A stretch of 18,103 bases of DNA, taken from assembly GCA_021820805.1 (NCBI GenBank), contig JAKADF010000018.1, forward strand, positions 1 to 18,103, in the 5' to 3' direction. The notes under the pieces are model-generated. The model made no database searches, had not been told where the DNA came from, and worked only from the letters and a program-made list of their open reading frames with translations. A program made the translations under genes and the position numbers. This DNA comes from Bacillota bacterium. GTDB taxonomy: Bacteria > Bacillota > Bacilli > Alicyclobacillales > Alicyclobacillaceae. Below are positions 1 to 7,516 of the stretch, piece by piece; the first letter of the stretch is position 1; each line of letters begins with the position of its first letter.

Positions 1-467
1 AAAATATCCTTATTGTAAAATATACTCATTGTTTGAATTGCAAACGGAACACCGTATGTTTTACCCTGGTACTGTGCGGATTCAAGCGATGCTTTGTTAT
101 TGATGGTCGAAAAATTAACAATGCTGTCGAGAGGTTTTAACATATTAGCTGCTGCGTATGTGAGCGTTCCCTCACCTGCACGGGTGTAAAATATATCTGG
201 TCCGTTTCCGCCATCCATTGCTGTCTGAAGCACTGAGTCATAGCTCGTTGGTTGAACTGCGCGGAAATCAATTTGGATATTATCCCCATTTTTATTAAGT
301 GCATCTTGAACCTGTTTCCACATTGCTTGGTCTTGTGTACGCCAGGTCCAAACCGTTACATGAGTTGGTGAAGAGCCAGAACTGGAACCTGTACCGCACC
401 CTGCGAGCAACATGCCTCCGGTGCTTAAAATACCTATTATTGATAATGCCTTTTTAAGAGTAGACAC
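1..467 (-). CDS. Sugar ABC transporter solute-binding lipoprotein (partial, C-terminus outside window)
   Basis: Family 1 extracellular solute-binding protein that would capture a sugar outside the membrane and deliver it to the two permeases encoded upstream. The first 155 residues are visible. A GTG start at 467 follows an AGGGGG ribosome binding site (474-480 on the plus strand). The N-terminus is a lipoprotein signal: two lysines, a hydrophobic stretch, and a lipobox LAGC at residues 21-24, followed by a Gly/Ser-rich linker. The mature part has typical CUT1 features, including VTVWTWR near the mature start, a GPDIFY stretch and YGVPFAIQTMSIFYNKD near the cut edge. It is the last visible gene of the leftward murR-permease-permease-SBP unit. 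Given the divergent MurNAc genes, a muropeptide or MurNAc ligand is inferred, not shown. Confidence 0.9.
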   Translation of the reverse strand, partial: MSTLKKALSIIGILSTGGMLLAGCGTGSSSGSSPTHVTVWTWRTQDQAMWKQVQDALNKNGDNIQIDFRAVQPTSYDSVLQTAMDGGNGPDIFYTRAGEGTLTYAAANMLKPLDSIVNFSTINNKASLESAQYQGKTYGVPFAIQTMSIFYNKDI

Positions 468-536
468 TTATTTGCCCCCTTTGAATTTGAATAGGTAATG
501 CTATTTAAATAGTTAAAAGATACCGGTTATGAAAAG

Positions 537-552
537 TGCCGATAATTCGGCA
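537..552 (-). other. Intra-operon stem-loop between permease and binding-protein genes
   Basis: TGCCGA and TCGGCA form a perfect 6-bp stem with a TAAT loop in the 107-nt gap between the second permease and the binding-protein start. On the transcribed strand the stem is followed by CTTTTC, too weak for a clear intrinsic terminator. It could be an attenuator or an mRNA-stabilising/processing hairpin that sets binding protein above permease level. A run of eight C (554-561) sits just upstream in transcription order. Confidence 0.4.
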
Positions 553-574
553 TCCCCCCCCTCAATACTCTTCA

Positions 575-1396
575 TTACATCTTGACTGCTCCTGCTGTCA
601 TATTCCGGATGAATTGTTTGGATGCAAAGAAGAAAACAAGGATAGTTGGAACCATGACGATGACAAGTGCAGGTAAAAGTAAGTTCCACTGAGTTGCATA
701 CTGTCCAACAAAGGATAGAACACCAACAGCAACCGTCAGGTGCTGTGGATTTTGAAGTAAGATAAGTGGGAAGAAAAATCCATTCCACGCACTGACAAAA
801 TTGAGAAGTGCAACTGTACTGAGTGCTGGACGAACAAGCGGTAAAATAACGAGAATAAATGTCTTGAAGTACCCTGCGCCGTCAAGAAATGCGGCTTCTT
901 CAAGATCTTTTGGCACAGCCCGAATAAAGTTGACTAACAAAAACACACTAAATGATAGGCCACTCGCTGAATACACTAAAATTACGGACAGAAGATTGTC
1001 GAGAAGGCCAAATTGTTTCATTAAAATAAACATTGGAACGGCAATCATTTGAATCGGCAGTGCAAGCCCGGCTAAAAACCCAAGGTAAATAAACTGGTTG
1101 CCCCGAAATTCGAAACGAGCAATTATGTAAGCTGCCATGGATGAAAAGAGAATGATGATAAACACGGATACTACTGAGACAATCGCTGTATTAACCAAGT
1201 AGGTAAAAAGGTTACCTTGTGTCCAGGCATCAACGTAATTTTGAAAATGCCATGTACTTGGAAGACTGAAAGGATGCCCCACGATACCCGGTAAATCCTT
1301 AAAAGACAACAACACTAGGTCAATAAGCGGAATCAAGACTATCAATGCGTAAACTAGCAACAATATATAGGAAACGAAAGGCCGTTTAGTTTCCAA
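575..1396 (-). CDS. Sugar ABC transporter permease, MalG/CUT1 type
   Basis: Inner-membrane permease of 273 residues, normal for the MalG branch (BPD_transp_1). About six hydrophobic segments are visible, the first at residues 9-31. The cytoplasmic EAA loop that contacts the ATPase is at about 166-188 (EEAAFLDGAG, ending in the LPL context). The start is TTG at 1396, chosen because AAGGAG (1406-1411) lies 9 nt upstream and overlaps the stop of the preceding permease, indicating tight coupling. It should form a heterodimer with the neighbouring MalF-type permease. No ATP-binding subunit is encoded nearby, so a shared MsmX-type ATPase elsewhere is likely. Substrate is inferred from the adjacent MurNAc catabolic genes. 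Confidence 0.93.
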   Translation of the reverse strand: METKRPFVSYILLLVYALIVLIPLIDLVLLSFKDLPGIVGHPFSLPSTWHFQNYVDAWTQGNLFTYLVNTAIVSVVSVFIIILFSSMAAYIIARFEFRGNQFIYLGFLAGLALPIQMIAVPMFILMKQFGLLDNLLSVILVYSASGLSFSVFLLVNFIRAVPKDLEEAAFLDGAGYFKTFILVILPLVRPALSTVALLNFVSAWNGFFFPLILLQNPQHLTVAVGVLSFVGQYATQWNLLLPALVIVMVPTILVFFFASKQFIRNMTAGAVKM

Positions 1397-1409
1397 TTCG
1401 CAGCACTCC

Positions 1410-2324
1410 TTATAGGTACGCGGACGCGCTCTTTTGCATCTTTACCAGGATGGCTGAGGCAATCATTACTATTACAAATCCCACTACAGCTAGTGCTGTT
1501 GCGAGTCCGACACCTTGGGCGGTAGTTCCAAATCCGCCGAATGCTGTGCGATAAAATAGTGTACCAATCACATCTGTCGCATAGTTTGGTCCAGCTTGCG
1601 TGCCTTCCATAATAAAGATGAAATCAAACGCACCGAACGCACCAACGAAATTCAGTGTCGTAATTGTGAGAAACGTTGGCTTGATGATGGGGAAGATAAC
1701 CGATGAAAAAATTCGGAAATCTCGAGCTCCATCGATTTTTGCTGCTTCAATCAACTCGTCTGGTACCCCAATCAGGCTGGCGATAAAAATCAAAATCGGA
1801 AAACCCATTCCCGCCCAAGCAGTAATCACAGCGATGGTTGGAAGTGCTAAGTGTTCGTTGCCTAAAAATGCACTGTCGATAAACGTGATGTGGAGTGCCT
1901 TCATTAAAGTCGGAATGGCGCCATCGTTTGGCTCAAGATACATTGCCCATAGATAAGCAATAACAATTGGTGGCACAACCATCGGAATGAAGTAAATTGT
2001 TTGCAGGAATCTGGAGGGCTTCTCTTTGATGCGAACCAGCAAATATGCGAGCCCCAGACCAAAAATTGTTGTTAAAATCATCGAGAGCACGAAAAAGTAA
2101 AGATTATGATAAACAGCTCTCCAAAATTGGCCGGCAAAATCATGGGAGAATAAAATATAACTATAATTCTTGAGCCCAATAAAGTCGGTCAGCGGCCCTA
2201 CTCCGTTCCAGTTGTACAGGCTGTAGCGAATACTGGACAAAAATGGGTAAACGATTATAACGAGGTAAAGCAACACTGCAGGAGCCAAAAAACCGACAAT
2301 AATTGGCCGGGTTCGTTTACGCAA
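1410..2324 (-). CDS. Sugar ABC transporter permease, MalF/CUT1 type
   Basis: 304-residue permease, typical length for the MalF branch without the large periplasmic insert. The N-terminus has a basic cluster (RKRTR) and a first membrane segment at about 9-31. The EAA loop is at about 193-215 (EAAKIDGARDF, then FPIIKP). The start is TTG at 2324, with GGGAG about 10 nt upstream. It is separated from murR by 88 nt containing its own promoter candidate. Partner of the MalG-type permease 13 nt downstream. The carbohydrate class is clear from sequence; MurNAc or a muropeptide as cargo is inferred from neighbours. Confidence 0.93.
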   Translation of the reverse strand: MRKRTRPIIVGFLAPAVLLYLVIIVYPFLSSIRYSLYNWNGVGPLTDFIGLKNYSYILFSHDFAGQFWRAVYHNLYFFVLSMILTTIFGLGLAYLLVRIKEKPSRFLQTIYFIPMVVPPIVIAYLWAMYLEPNDGAIPTLMKALHITFIDSAFLGNEHLALPTIAVITAWAGMGFPILIFIASLIGVPDELIEAAKIDGARDFRIFSSVIFPIIKPTFLTITTLNFVGAFGAFDFIFIMEGTQAGPNYATDVIGTLFYRTAFGGFGTTAQGVGLATALAVVGFVIVMIASAILVKMQKSASAYL

Positions 2325-2382
2325 GCGGTTTCACTCCCATTCCAGTAGTTTCGGACAAATCTATCAGATAATCATTGTTTTT

Positions 2383-2411
2383 ATTAAAAAATAATTTCGA
2401 ATATTTGTCTA
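2383..2411 (-). promoter_or_regulatory. Candidate sigma-A promoter for the ABC transporter genes
   Basis: On the minus strand, TAGACA (2406-2411, 5/6 match to TTGACA), a 17-nt spacer and TTTAAT (2383-2388, 5/6 match to TATAAT). The -35 box starts immediately after the murR stop codon, so the transporter genes can be transcribed separately from murR. A short palindrome TATCAGATA (2362-2370) lies downstream near the expected transcription start and could be an operator. Confidence 0.5.
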
Positions 2412-2412
2412 G

Positions 2413-3267
2413 TCATGATAGCTTGTGAGATTTTACAGCATCTCTTGAAGCTTCCAAGGAATTGAATATTCTACGGTTGGAATGATTAACTAAATAGAAA
2501 AACAAGGAATCAACCACTGCAAGAGCAGAGATACGCGAAGCCGTTGCTGCTATACGAATATCCGGTTCAATTGAGCTGATGTTAAGGCATTTACTTGCTA
2601 AGCGGCTAAGTGGAGTTTCTCCAAATCGTGTAATAGCAAGGATAAACGCTCCTTTTCCTTTAGCAACTTCAGCTACTTCTACGATGTCTGACGTCTTTCC
2701 AGAGTCTGATACAACAATCAGAACATCGCTGGACTTTAATTGAGCGGCAAGTGTCGCCGCAGTATGGAAATCTGTCGCCTCTTGGTTGAAAAATCCTACC
2801 CGTGAAAGCTTTTGTGAGAGATCCTTAGCAACGACAGATGAAGCACCCACCCCGAATATGACAATCCGTCCCGCTTCAAAGAGTGCGTCCACAGACTCTT
2901 CTATGTCCGTTTCTTTTAGTAAGCGAAATGTATTCTGAATCGAATGGATGAAGTTTTCTTCAATTAAGCGAACGACAGACGTAAATGAACTGCCAGGTTT
3001 TAATTCATCGTATCCACCGACGACATCTGCTTGGAGATCGCTTACGACTCGAAATTTAAAATCATGAAAGCTGTCAAATCCAAGGGATTTCCATAAACGA
3101 ACTACTGCGGAAGGACTGCCGCCGCTTTGTTTTGCCAATTCTTGAACAGTCATGGAAAGCAGCTCATCAGGATGAGCCAAGATATATTCCGCAATTTTTG
3201 CTTCAGAATCGGCTAGTGTAGGTGCCAGTTCATTTAATCGGATCAAACCGCCGCCCGGAACATACAT
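2413..3267 (-). CDS. murR: MurR/RpiR-family transcriptional regulator
   Basis: 284-residue regulator with the two-domain RpiR layout. An N-terminal HTH_6 domain spans about 4-80 (MTVQELAKQSGGSPSAVVR helix-turn-helix region, then LGFDSFHDFK), and a SIS sugar-phosphate-binding domain spans about 120-260 (IFGVGASSVVAKDLSQKL). SIS domains of MurR proteins sense MurNAc-6-P, the MurQ substrate, which fits the adjacent genes. ATG start at 3267 with a strong GAGGAGGGG ribosome binding site 5 nt upstream. Divergent from namZ and upstream of the ABC permeases, it probably controls both directions through the shared 116-bp intergenic region. The family is certain. The murR symbol rests on context and on SIS similarity; a generic RpiR paralogue is the alternative. 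Confidence 0.88.
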   Translation of the reverse strand: MYVPGGGLIRLNELAPTLADSEAKIAEYILAHPDELLSMTVQELAKQSGGSPSAVVRLWKSLGFDSFHDFKFRVVSDLQADVVGGYDELKPGSSFTSVVRLIEENFIHSIQNTFRLLKETDIEESVDALFEAGRIVIFGVGASSVVAKDLSQKLSRVGFFNQEATDFHTAATLAAQLKSSDVLIVVSDSGKTSDIVEVAEVAKGKGAFILAITRFGETPLSRLASKCLNISSIEPDIRIAATASRISALAVVDSLFFYLVNHSNRRIFNSLEASRDAVKSHKLS

Positions 3268-3301
3268 ACTTGCCCCTCCTCATGAACAAATTTTTCAACG
3301 A

Positions 3302-3330
3302 TTTACATAATTCCTGAAACATATTATCAT
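3302..3330 (+). promoter_or_regulatory. Candidate sigma-A promoter of the namZ-murQ-amiE-murK operon
   Basis: TTTACA (3302-3307, 5/6), 17-nt spacer, TATCAT (3325-3330, 5/6). Expected transcription start is near 3337, leaving a leader of about 47 nt before the namZ ATG. Confidence 0.6.
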
Positions 3331-3347
3331 ATCTTTATCACTTTCAG
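3314..3347. promoter_or_regulatory. Inverted repeat spanning both divergent -10 boxes (candidate MurR operator)
   Basis: CTGAAA (3314-3319) and TTTCAG (3342-3347) are perfect inverted 6-mers separated by 22 nt, framing the overlapping -10 elements of the two divergent promoters. Inside, TTATCA occurs twice in direct orientation (3324-3329 and 3335-3340), 11 bp apart, about one helical turn. MurR binding is inferred from position only. Confidence 0.4.
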
Positions 3348-3351
3348 TCAA
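3323..3351 (-). promoter_or_regulatory. Candidate sigma-A promoter of murR
   Basis: On the minus strand, TTGACT (3346-3351, 5/6), a 17-nt spacer and GATAAT (3323-3328, 5/6). Its -10 box overlaps the -10 box of the rightward promoter by four bases, so polymerase binding at the two should be mutually exclusive. Confidence 0.6.
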
Positions 3352-3383
3352 TTACCCATATCAAAAAAAGAGGTGGAAGATTT

Positions 3384-4523
3384 ATGGAATTGGGGGTTGA
3401 GCGGCTCCTTAGGCAAAATCGACAATTACTTAAAGGCAAACGTGTTGGACTTGTAACGAACTATGCAGTCACAGATCGTAAGTTTCGTTTAGTCGTGGAC
3501 TTGCTGATAGAAGCAAAGGAATGGTTAGTCACAAAGTTATTTGGTCCAGAGCATGGGATGTTGGGGTGTGCAAAAGAAGGTGAGCATGTCCACTCCACGG
3601 TAGATCCTCATACAGGCCTTACTGCGTACAGTCTTTACGGCGACATACAAAAACCAACGGCAGAAATGTTGGAGAATTTAGATATTCTTGTTGTGGATTT
3701 GATTGATATAGGTGTTCGTTATTGGACTAATATAGCTACTACCCTTTACTGTATTGAAGCATGTGCAGAACTGGGAATGCCATGTATCATACTCGACAGG
3801 CCTAATCCAATTAGTGGAGTGATGCGGGAAGGAAATCTTCTTAATCTCAAATTCCAATCGTTTGTCGGTTTTCTGGCCATTCCCAATCGTCACGGACTTA
3901 CGAACGGGGAATTGGCGTTGTTCTATAATTCTCAATTGGAAAAAACCTGCGATTTAAAAGTAATTCCTTGTTCTGGGTGGGAACGTAGTCAAATGCAACC
4001 AGATACTGATATCCCACTTGTAAGCCCGACGCCAAACACTACTCGTTTTGATATGATGTTGCTTTATGCTGGAACTTGCTTATTTGAAGGAACAAATATC
4101 AGCGAGGGCCGCGGGACTGCACATCCGTTTGAAGTCATTGGAGCGCCGTTTGCAAACGCTCACAAAGTAGCAGATATATTTAACAAATCAGGATTACCTG
4201 GTGTTATTGCTCGTCCAACCTACTTTGTACCGACGTATAAAAAATATGTGGGAGAGGTTTGCGAAGGCGTACAGCTCCATGTAACTGACAGAACTGCTCT
4301 GAAAGCTGTAAAAACTGGTCTTGTGCTGCTTGAAATTTTTGCAAGACTATACCCAAAAAACTTTGAATTCTTACCCCCTAGGGCAGAAGACGGCAGGCGC
4401 TTCATAGATTTACTAAGCGGAGACGATAAGCTTTGCCGTTTGGTGGAAATCGGACGGACAAATGAATACCTGCAGGATTTGAGCCATTTTAACTCTACAA
4501 TCCAACCATTTTATCTATACTAG
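3384..4523 (+). CDS. namZ: Exo-beta-N-acetylmuramidase NamZ (DUF1343, GH171), apparently cytoplasmic
   Basis: 379-residue DUF1343 protein. Characterised NamZ releases terminal MurNAc from the non-reducing end of peptidoglycan-derived sugars. Family motifs are in order: FGPEHG (53-58, containing the glutamate proposed as catalytic), DIGVRYWT (108-115), LDRPNPISG (137-145) and PNRHGLTNGELA (167-178). ATG at 3384 with AGAGGTGG upstream. No in-frame start exists between it and the predicted promoter, and the N-terminus (MELGVERLLRQ) is not a signal peptide, unlike the secreted B. subtilis NamZ. It leads the rightward operon; its stop codon TAG runs into the murQ ribosome binding site. Cytoplasmic action on imported disaccharides is inferred. 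Confidence 0.88.
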   Translation: MELGVERLLRQNRQLLKGKRVGLVTNYAVTDRKFRLVVDLLIEAKEWLVTKLFGPEHGMLGCAKEGEHVHSTVDPHTGLTAYSLYGDIQKPTAEMLENLDILVVDLIDIGVRYWTNIATTLYCIEACAELGMPCIILDRPNPISGVMREGNLLNLKFQSFVGFLAIPNRHGLTNGELALFYNSQLEKTCDLKVIPCSGWERSQMQPDTDIPLVSPTPNTTRFDMMLLYAGTCLFEGTNISEGRGTAHPFEVIGAPFANAHKVADIFNKSGLPGVIARPTYFVPTYKKYVGEVCEGVQLHVTDRTALKAVKTGLVLLEIFARLYPKNFEFLPPRAEDGRRFIDLLSGDDKLCRLVEIGRTNEYLQDLSHFNSTIQPFYLY

Positions 4524-4534
4524 GAGGACTTACA

Positions 4535-5461
4535 ATGGCGCAAGTCGACGCCCTGTGGACGAAGCTAACCACAGAACAACCGGACAAAAACTACGAAAAC
4601 TTGGACACTAGCACTAGCTTAGAAATTGCAACGATGATGAATCAAGCGGATAAAGCCGTTCCGGAGGCAGTCGCAAAATCACTCCCGCAAATTGCAAAAG
4701 CCATTGATCTCATTACTGAAAGGCTTAAAAAAGGCGGCAGACTTTTCTATACAGGAGCCGGAACAAGTGGAAGACTTGGAATTTTGGATGCAGCAGAGTG
4801 CCCTCCGACTTTTGGTACAGATCCCGAATTCGTTCAAGCTATCATAGCGGGAGGCGATAAAGCACTTTATAAGGCAGTAGAGGGTGCTGAAGATAGTTTT
4901 GAGCTCGGCGAAGAGGAACTAAAAGAGCATGGGTTGCAAAGTCAAGATGTGGTTGTTGGGATTGCTGCGAGCGGACGCACACCCTATGTAATAGGGGCAC
5001 TTACTTATGCTCGTGCCAGCGGTGCAGCGACTATTTCTTTAGCTTGCAATGCAGAAGCGAAAATCAGTTCTATAGCGGATGTTGCCATTGAAGTGATAAC
5101 AGGGTCGGAAGTTCTCATGGGGTCGACTCGTTTAAAAGCTGGAACAGCTCAAAAATTGGTACTCAATATGTTGAGTACCGGTTCTATGGTAAAACTCGGA
5201 AAGATATACCGGAACTTAATGGTTGATTTAACAGCAAGCAATGAAAAATTGGTAGAACGTTCAAAACGCATCATAACATTTGCCACAGGTGTGTCCTATG
5301 ACGAAGCTGCACAAGCGTTAATGGAGGCGAATGGTCACGTGAAAACTGCTATCGTGATGATTAAACGAAAGGTTGATGCATTGTCAGCCCAAAATTTACT
5401 GGAACAAAGTGAAGGTTTTCTCCGTCCAATTATGGAAGCAAAGAGTGATCTCAATGCTTAA
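4535..5461 (+). CDS. murQ: N-acetylmuramic acid 6-phosphate etherase MurQ
   Basis: 308-residue SIS-fold lyase that cleaves the lactyl ether of MurNAc-6-P to give GlcNAc-6-P and D-lactate. It carries the family signature TGAGTSGRLGILDAAECPPTFG region at about 73-94 and AASGRTPY at 144-151. Glu88 (in AAEC) and Glu119 (in EGAED) align, assuming no gaps, with the catalytic Glu83 and Glu114 of E. coli MurQ. A C-terminal helical segment (DEAAQALMEANGHVKTAIVM) is characteristic. The ATG follows AGGAGG by 6 nt. The 3' end overlaps the next gene by 8 nt (ATGCTTAA arrangement). Its presence shows that MurNAc is degraded through the 6-phosphate. No MurP PTS transporter is visible, so the phosphate must come from the kinase gene downstream. 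Confidence 0.97.
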   Translation: MAQVDALWTKLTTEQPDKNYENLDTSTSLEIATMMNQADKAVPEAVAKSLPQIAKAIDLITERLKKGGRLFYTGAGTSGRLGILDAAECPPTFGTDPEFVQAIIAGGDKALYKAVEGAEDSFELGEEELKEHGLQSQDVVVGIAASGRTPYVIGALTYARASGAATISLACNAEAKISSIADVAIEVITGSEVLMGSTRLKAGTAQKLVLNMLSTGSMVKLGKIYRNLMVDLTASNEKLVERSKRIITFATGVSYDEAAQALMEANGHVKTAIVMIKRKVDALSAQNLLEQSEGFLRPIMEAKSDLNA

Positions 5462-6518
5462 ACTGAACATCGGTAAACTTGAAGCACTTACACAACTTCT
5501 TCAACGTGAAATCCCATCAAAAATTCCTGGAGCCGTAATATCCATCGGAATCGATAAAGAAGTGATTTACAAGAAGACCATTGGGTTCGCTGAAAACAAA
5601 AATGGAATTACGCGTCTAATGCAGGAGGATACCCTCTTCGATTTAGCGTCTCTTACGAAAGTTACGGCAACGCTTCCAAGTGTGCTGTCACTTATTGACG
5701 ACGGGAAAATACTATTGACTGACCCAGTTTCTAAGTTCATTCCGGAATTTGCTGAAGGTAACAAGTCGGCCGTTACCGTGCGCCATCTATTGACCCATAC
5801 GTCAGGGCTTCCACCATTTCGGCTTTATTACAAGGATTATAGTATAAAGGAAGATATTTTACGGGCAGTTCGACGGGAATCACTTGAAAATGATCCAGGG
5901 AGCGCAGTTGTTTACAGCGATCTCGGGTTTATCCTGCTCGGTCAGATAGTAGAAGAGGTTACTGAAAAAAGCCTCGACATTTATGCGAAAGAGCGAATTT
6001 TTGATCCACTTAGAATGACGAATACATGCTTTTGCCCTTCCGAAGATAAAAAACTAAGTTGTGCTGCAACAGAAGAGATGTTTGGGAATCCTCCCAAAGT
6101 AGGTGTCGTTCATGATGAAAACGCACAAGCACTTCAAGGTATATCCGGACATGCAGGGCTCTTCGCTCCGATGTCAGATCTAATTAAATATGTGCAATTT
6201 TGGGTTGATATGAAACAGGATGTGTTGTCACCTGCGATAAAAAGGATTTCCACTTCCCTTCAGACGAGCAAACTGGAAGGGAATCGAGGGCTTGGATGGG
6301 TGTGCAGACATGATGTATACGATCACGTTGGAGACCTCTGGCCAGAAACGACTGTCGGACACACGGGGTTCACAGGAACCAGCCTCGCATTTGATATAGA
6401 CAGCAGGTTATGGATGGTTGTTTTAACAAATGATGTCCATTATGGACGCGAGCATAAAACGATTGTTAGGTTGCGGAGAGTAATGCACAACCTTGTTGGG
6501 GCAGCATTGATGTTTTAA
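5454..6518 (+). CDS. amiE: AmiE-like serine hydrolase (beta-lactamase/class C fold), probable N-acetylmuramoyl-L-alanine amidase
   Basis: 354 residues from the ATG at 5454, chosen because it overlaps the murQ stop, as expected for translational coupling; the open frame extends further upstream but inside murQ. The serine beta-lactamase triad is visible: SLTK (66-69, nucleophile Ser66), YSD (154-156, in place of YxN) and HTG near the C-terminus (in VGHTGFTG). RHLLTHTSGLP (110-120) is the usual family landmark. The closest functional parallel is B. subtilis AmiE (YbbE), in the same cluster with MurQ and NamZ, which removes the stem peptide from MurNAc. No signal peptide is seen, unlike the secreted B. 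subtilis enzyme. Esterase or D-aminopeptidase activity cannot be excluded from the fold alone. Confidence 0.8.
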   Translation: MLKLNIGKLEALTQLLQREIPSKIPGAVISIGIDKEVIYKKTIGFAENKNGITRLMQEDTLFDLASLTKVTATLPSVLSLIDDGKILLTDPVSKFIPEFAEGNKSAVTVRHLLTHTSGLPPFRLYYKDYSIKEDILRAVRRESLENDPGSAVVYSDLGFILLGQIVEEVTEKSLDIYAKERIFDPLRMTNTCFCPSEDKKLSCAATEEMFGNPPKVGVVHDENAQALQGISGHAGLFAPMSDLIKYVQFWVDMKQDVLSPAIKRISTSLQTSKLEGNRGLGWVCRHDVYDHVGDLWPETTVGHTGFTGTSLAFDIDSRLWMVVLTNDVHYGREHKTIVRLRRVMHNLVGAALMF

Positions 6519-6536
6519 GGAAAAGAGGTAAGAGAG

Positions 6537-7499
6537 ATGACCTTTTATTTGGGTGTAGATGGCGGGGGAACCAAAACACAGACGTTTTTGGCGGACATCA
6601 GGAATGGTCAAGGAACAAGCTTAGTTGGATCTGCCAGCAATCCCAACTCAGTCGGTTGGGACAACGCCCGCGATACGGTACTTCAACTGATTGAGGCCAC
6701 ATTGCAAAAGGCATCTGCCTCACGCCTAGATTTGTCTGGAATCTGTATCGGTATGGCGGGTATCGATAGAAAGGAACAAATTGAACGATTAAAGAAAGAA
6801 ATGACCCCGTTCTTCCCAAATATCCCTCTTGAAGTAGTAAATGATGCGTTACCAGCGTTAACTGCAGGTACGGAAGGTGAGTCTGGTGTTGTCCTTGTTG
6901 CGGGAACGGGTTCTATTTGTGTTGGAGAAGACGAACAGGGACATACTGAGCGCTCAGGTGGATTTGGATATTTGATTGGTGATGAGGGAAGTGGTTTTGA
7001 TATCGGTCGACAGGGGATTTTGGCTGCAATTCAATCTGTTGAAGGCCGCGGGCCAAAAACTAAGCTTTGGTCTGTCGCAACAGAGTTTTTTGGGATTTGT
7101 GATAAAAGAGAAATGATTACAAAAGTATATGAGTCCAACCACCCGGTAGGAAAGGTTGCCTCTTTTGCGAAGGGGGTTTTAGAAATATCTGAGTCTGACT
7201 CTGTCGCTTTTGATATTGTAAAATCAGCTGTTGCTCATTGCCAGCGGCTCGTAACGTCTGTAGTTGAACGGCTTCCAGGACCAACGTCAAAAAACGTTGT
7301 ACTATCCGGCGGTTTATTTACAAATACGGAGAAACTCAAAAGAAAATTACAGTCAGAGCTCAATGATTATCGATTGACTGCTCTTTCTACTGCGTCTGCA
7401 TCAGGTGCCGTTCTTCGAGCAATACGTGCAAACGGGAAGCTAACGCCAACTTTAATCGCACAGTGGAAGAATGCTGCAAAGCATACCGAAGGACTGTGA
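6537..7499 (+). CDS. murK: BadF/BcrA-type ATPase-fold sugar kinase, probable MurNAc/GlcNAc kinase (MurK-like)
   Basis: 320 residues, ASKHA (actin/hexokinase) fold. Phosphate-1 loop DGGGTKT at 8-14, ND at 102-103 (catalytic Asp region), adenosine/phosphate-2 motif AGTGSI at 122-127 and GYLIGDEGSG at 144-153, all standard for the N-acetylglucosamine kinase branch of the BadF/BadG family. ATG at 6537 with GAGGTAAGAGAG upstream, 18 nt after the amiE stop, so last gene of the operon. Clostridium MurK of this family phosphorylates both MurNAc and GlcNAc at O-6. Placed after murQ and with an ABC rather than PTS importer, it most likely supplies MurNAc-6-P to MurQ and GlcNAc-6-P after NamZ cleavage. 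Substrate preference is inferred. Confidence 0.85.
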   Translation: MTFYLGVDGGGTKTQTFLADIRNGQGTSLVGSASNPNSVGWDNARDTVLQLIEATLQKASASRLDLSGICIGMAGIDRKEQIERLKKEMTPFFPNIPLEVVNDALPALTAGTEGESGVVLVAGTGSICVGEDEQGHTERSGGFGYLIGDEGSGFDIGRQGILAAIQSVEGRGPKTKLWSVATEFFGICDKREMITKVYESNHPVGKVASFAKGVLEISESDSVAFDIVKSAVAHCQRLVTSVVERLPGPTSKNVVLSGGLFTNTEKLKRKLQSELNDYRLTALSTASASGAVLRAIRANGKLTPTLIAQWKNAAKHTEGL

Positions 7500-7516
7500 G
7501 CATACTAAGTAACTTT

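Noticed and set aside
521..528. TACCGGTT near the binding-protein gene as a copy of the LacI-type operator at 17505-17520
   Set aside because: The 8-mer also occurs inside murQ near 5177 and lacks the outer palindrome arms, so chance is the better explanation.
2352..2410. Distant inverted repeat GACAAAT/ATTTGTC between murR and the permease
   Set aside because: Seven-base arms more than 40 nt apart in AT-rich DNA are expected by chance, and one arm overlaps the promoter -35.
5373..5453. N-terminal extension of the AmiE-like gene inside murQ
   Set aside because: It overlaps 81 further bases of murQ in another frame, lacks a ribosome binding site and adds residues not expected for the family; the ATG at 5454 fits stop-start coupling.
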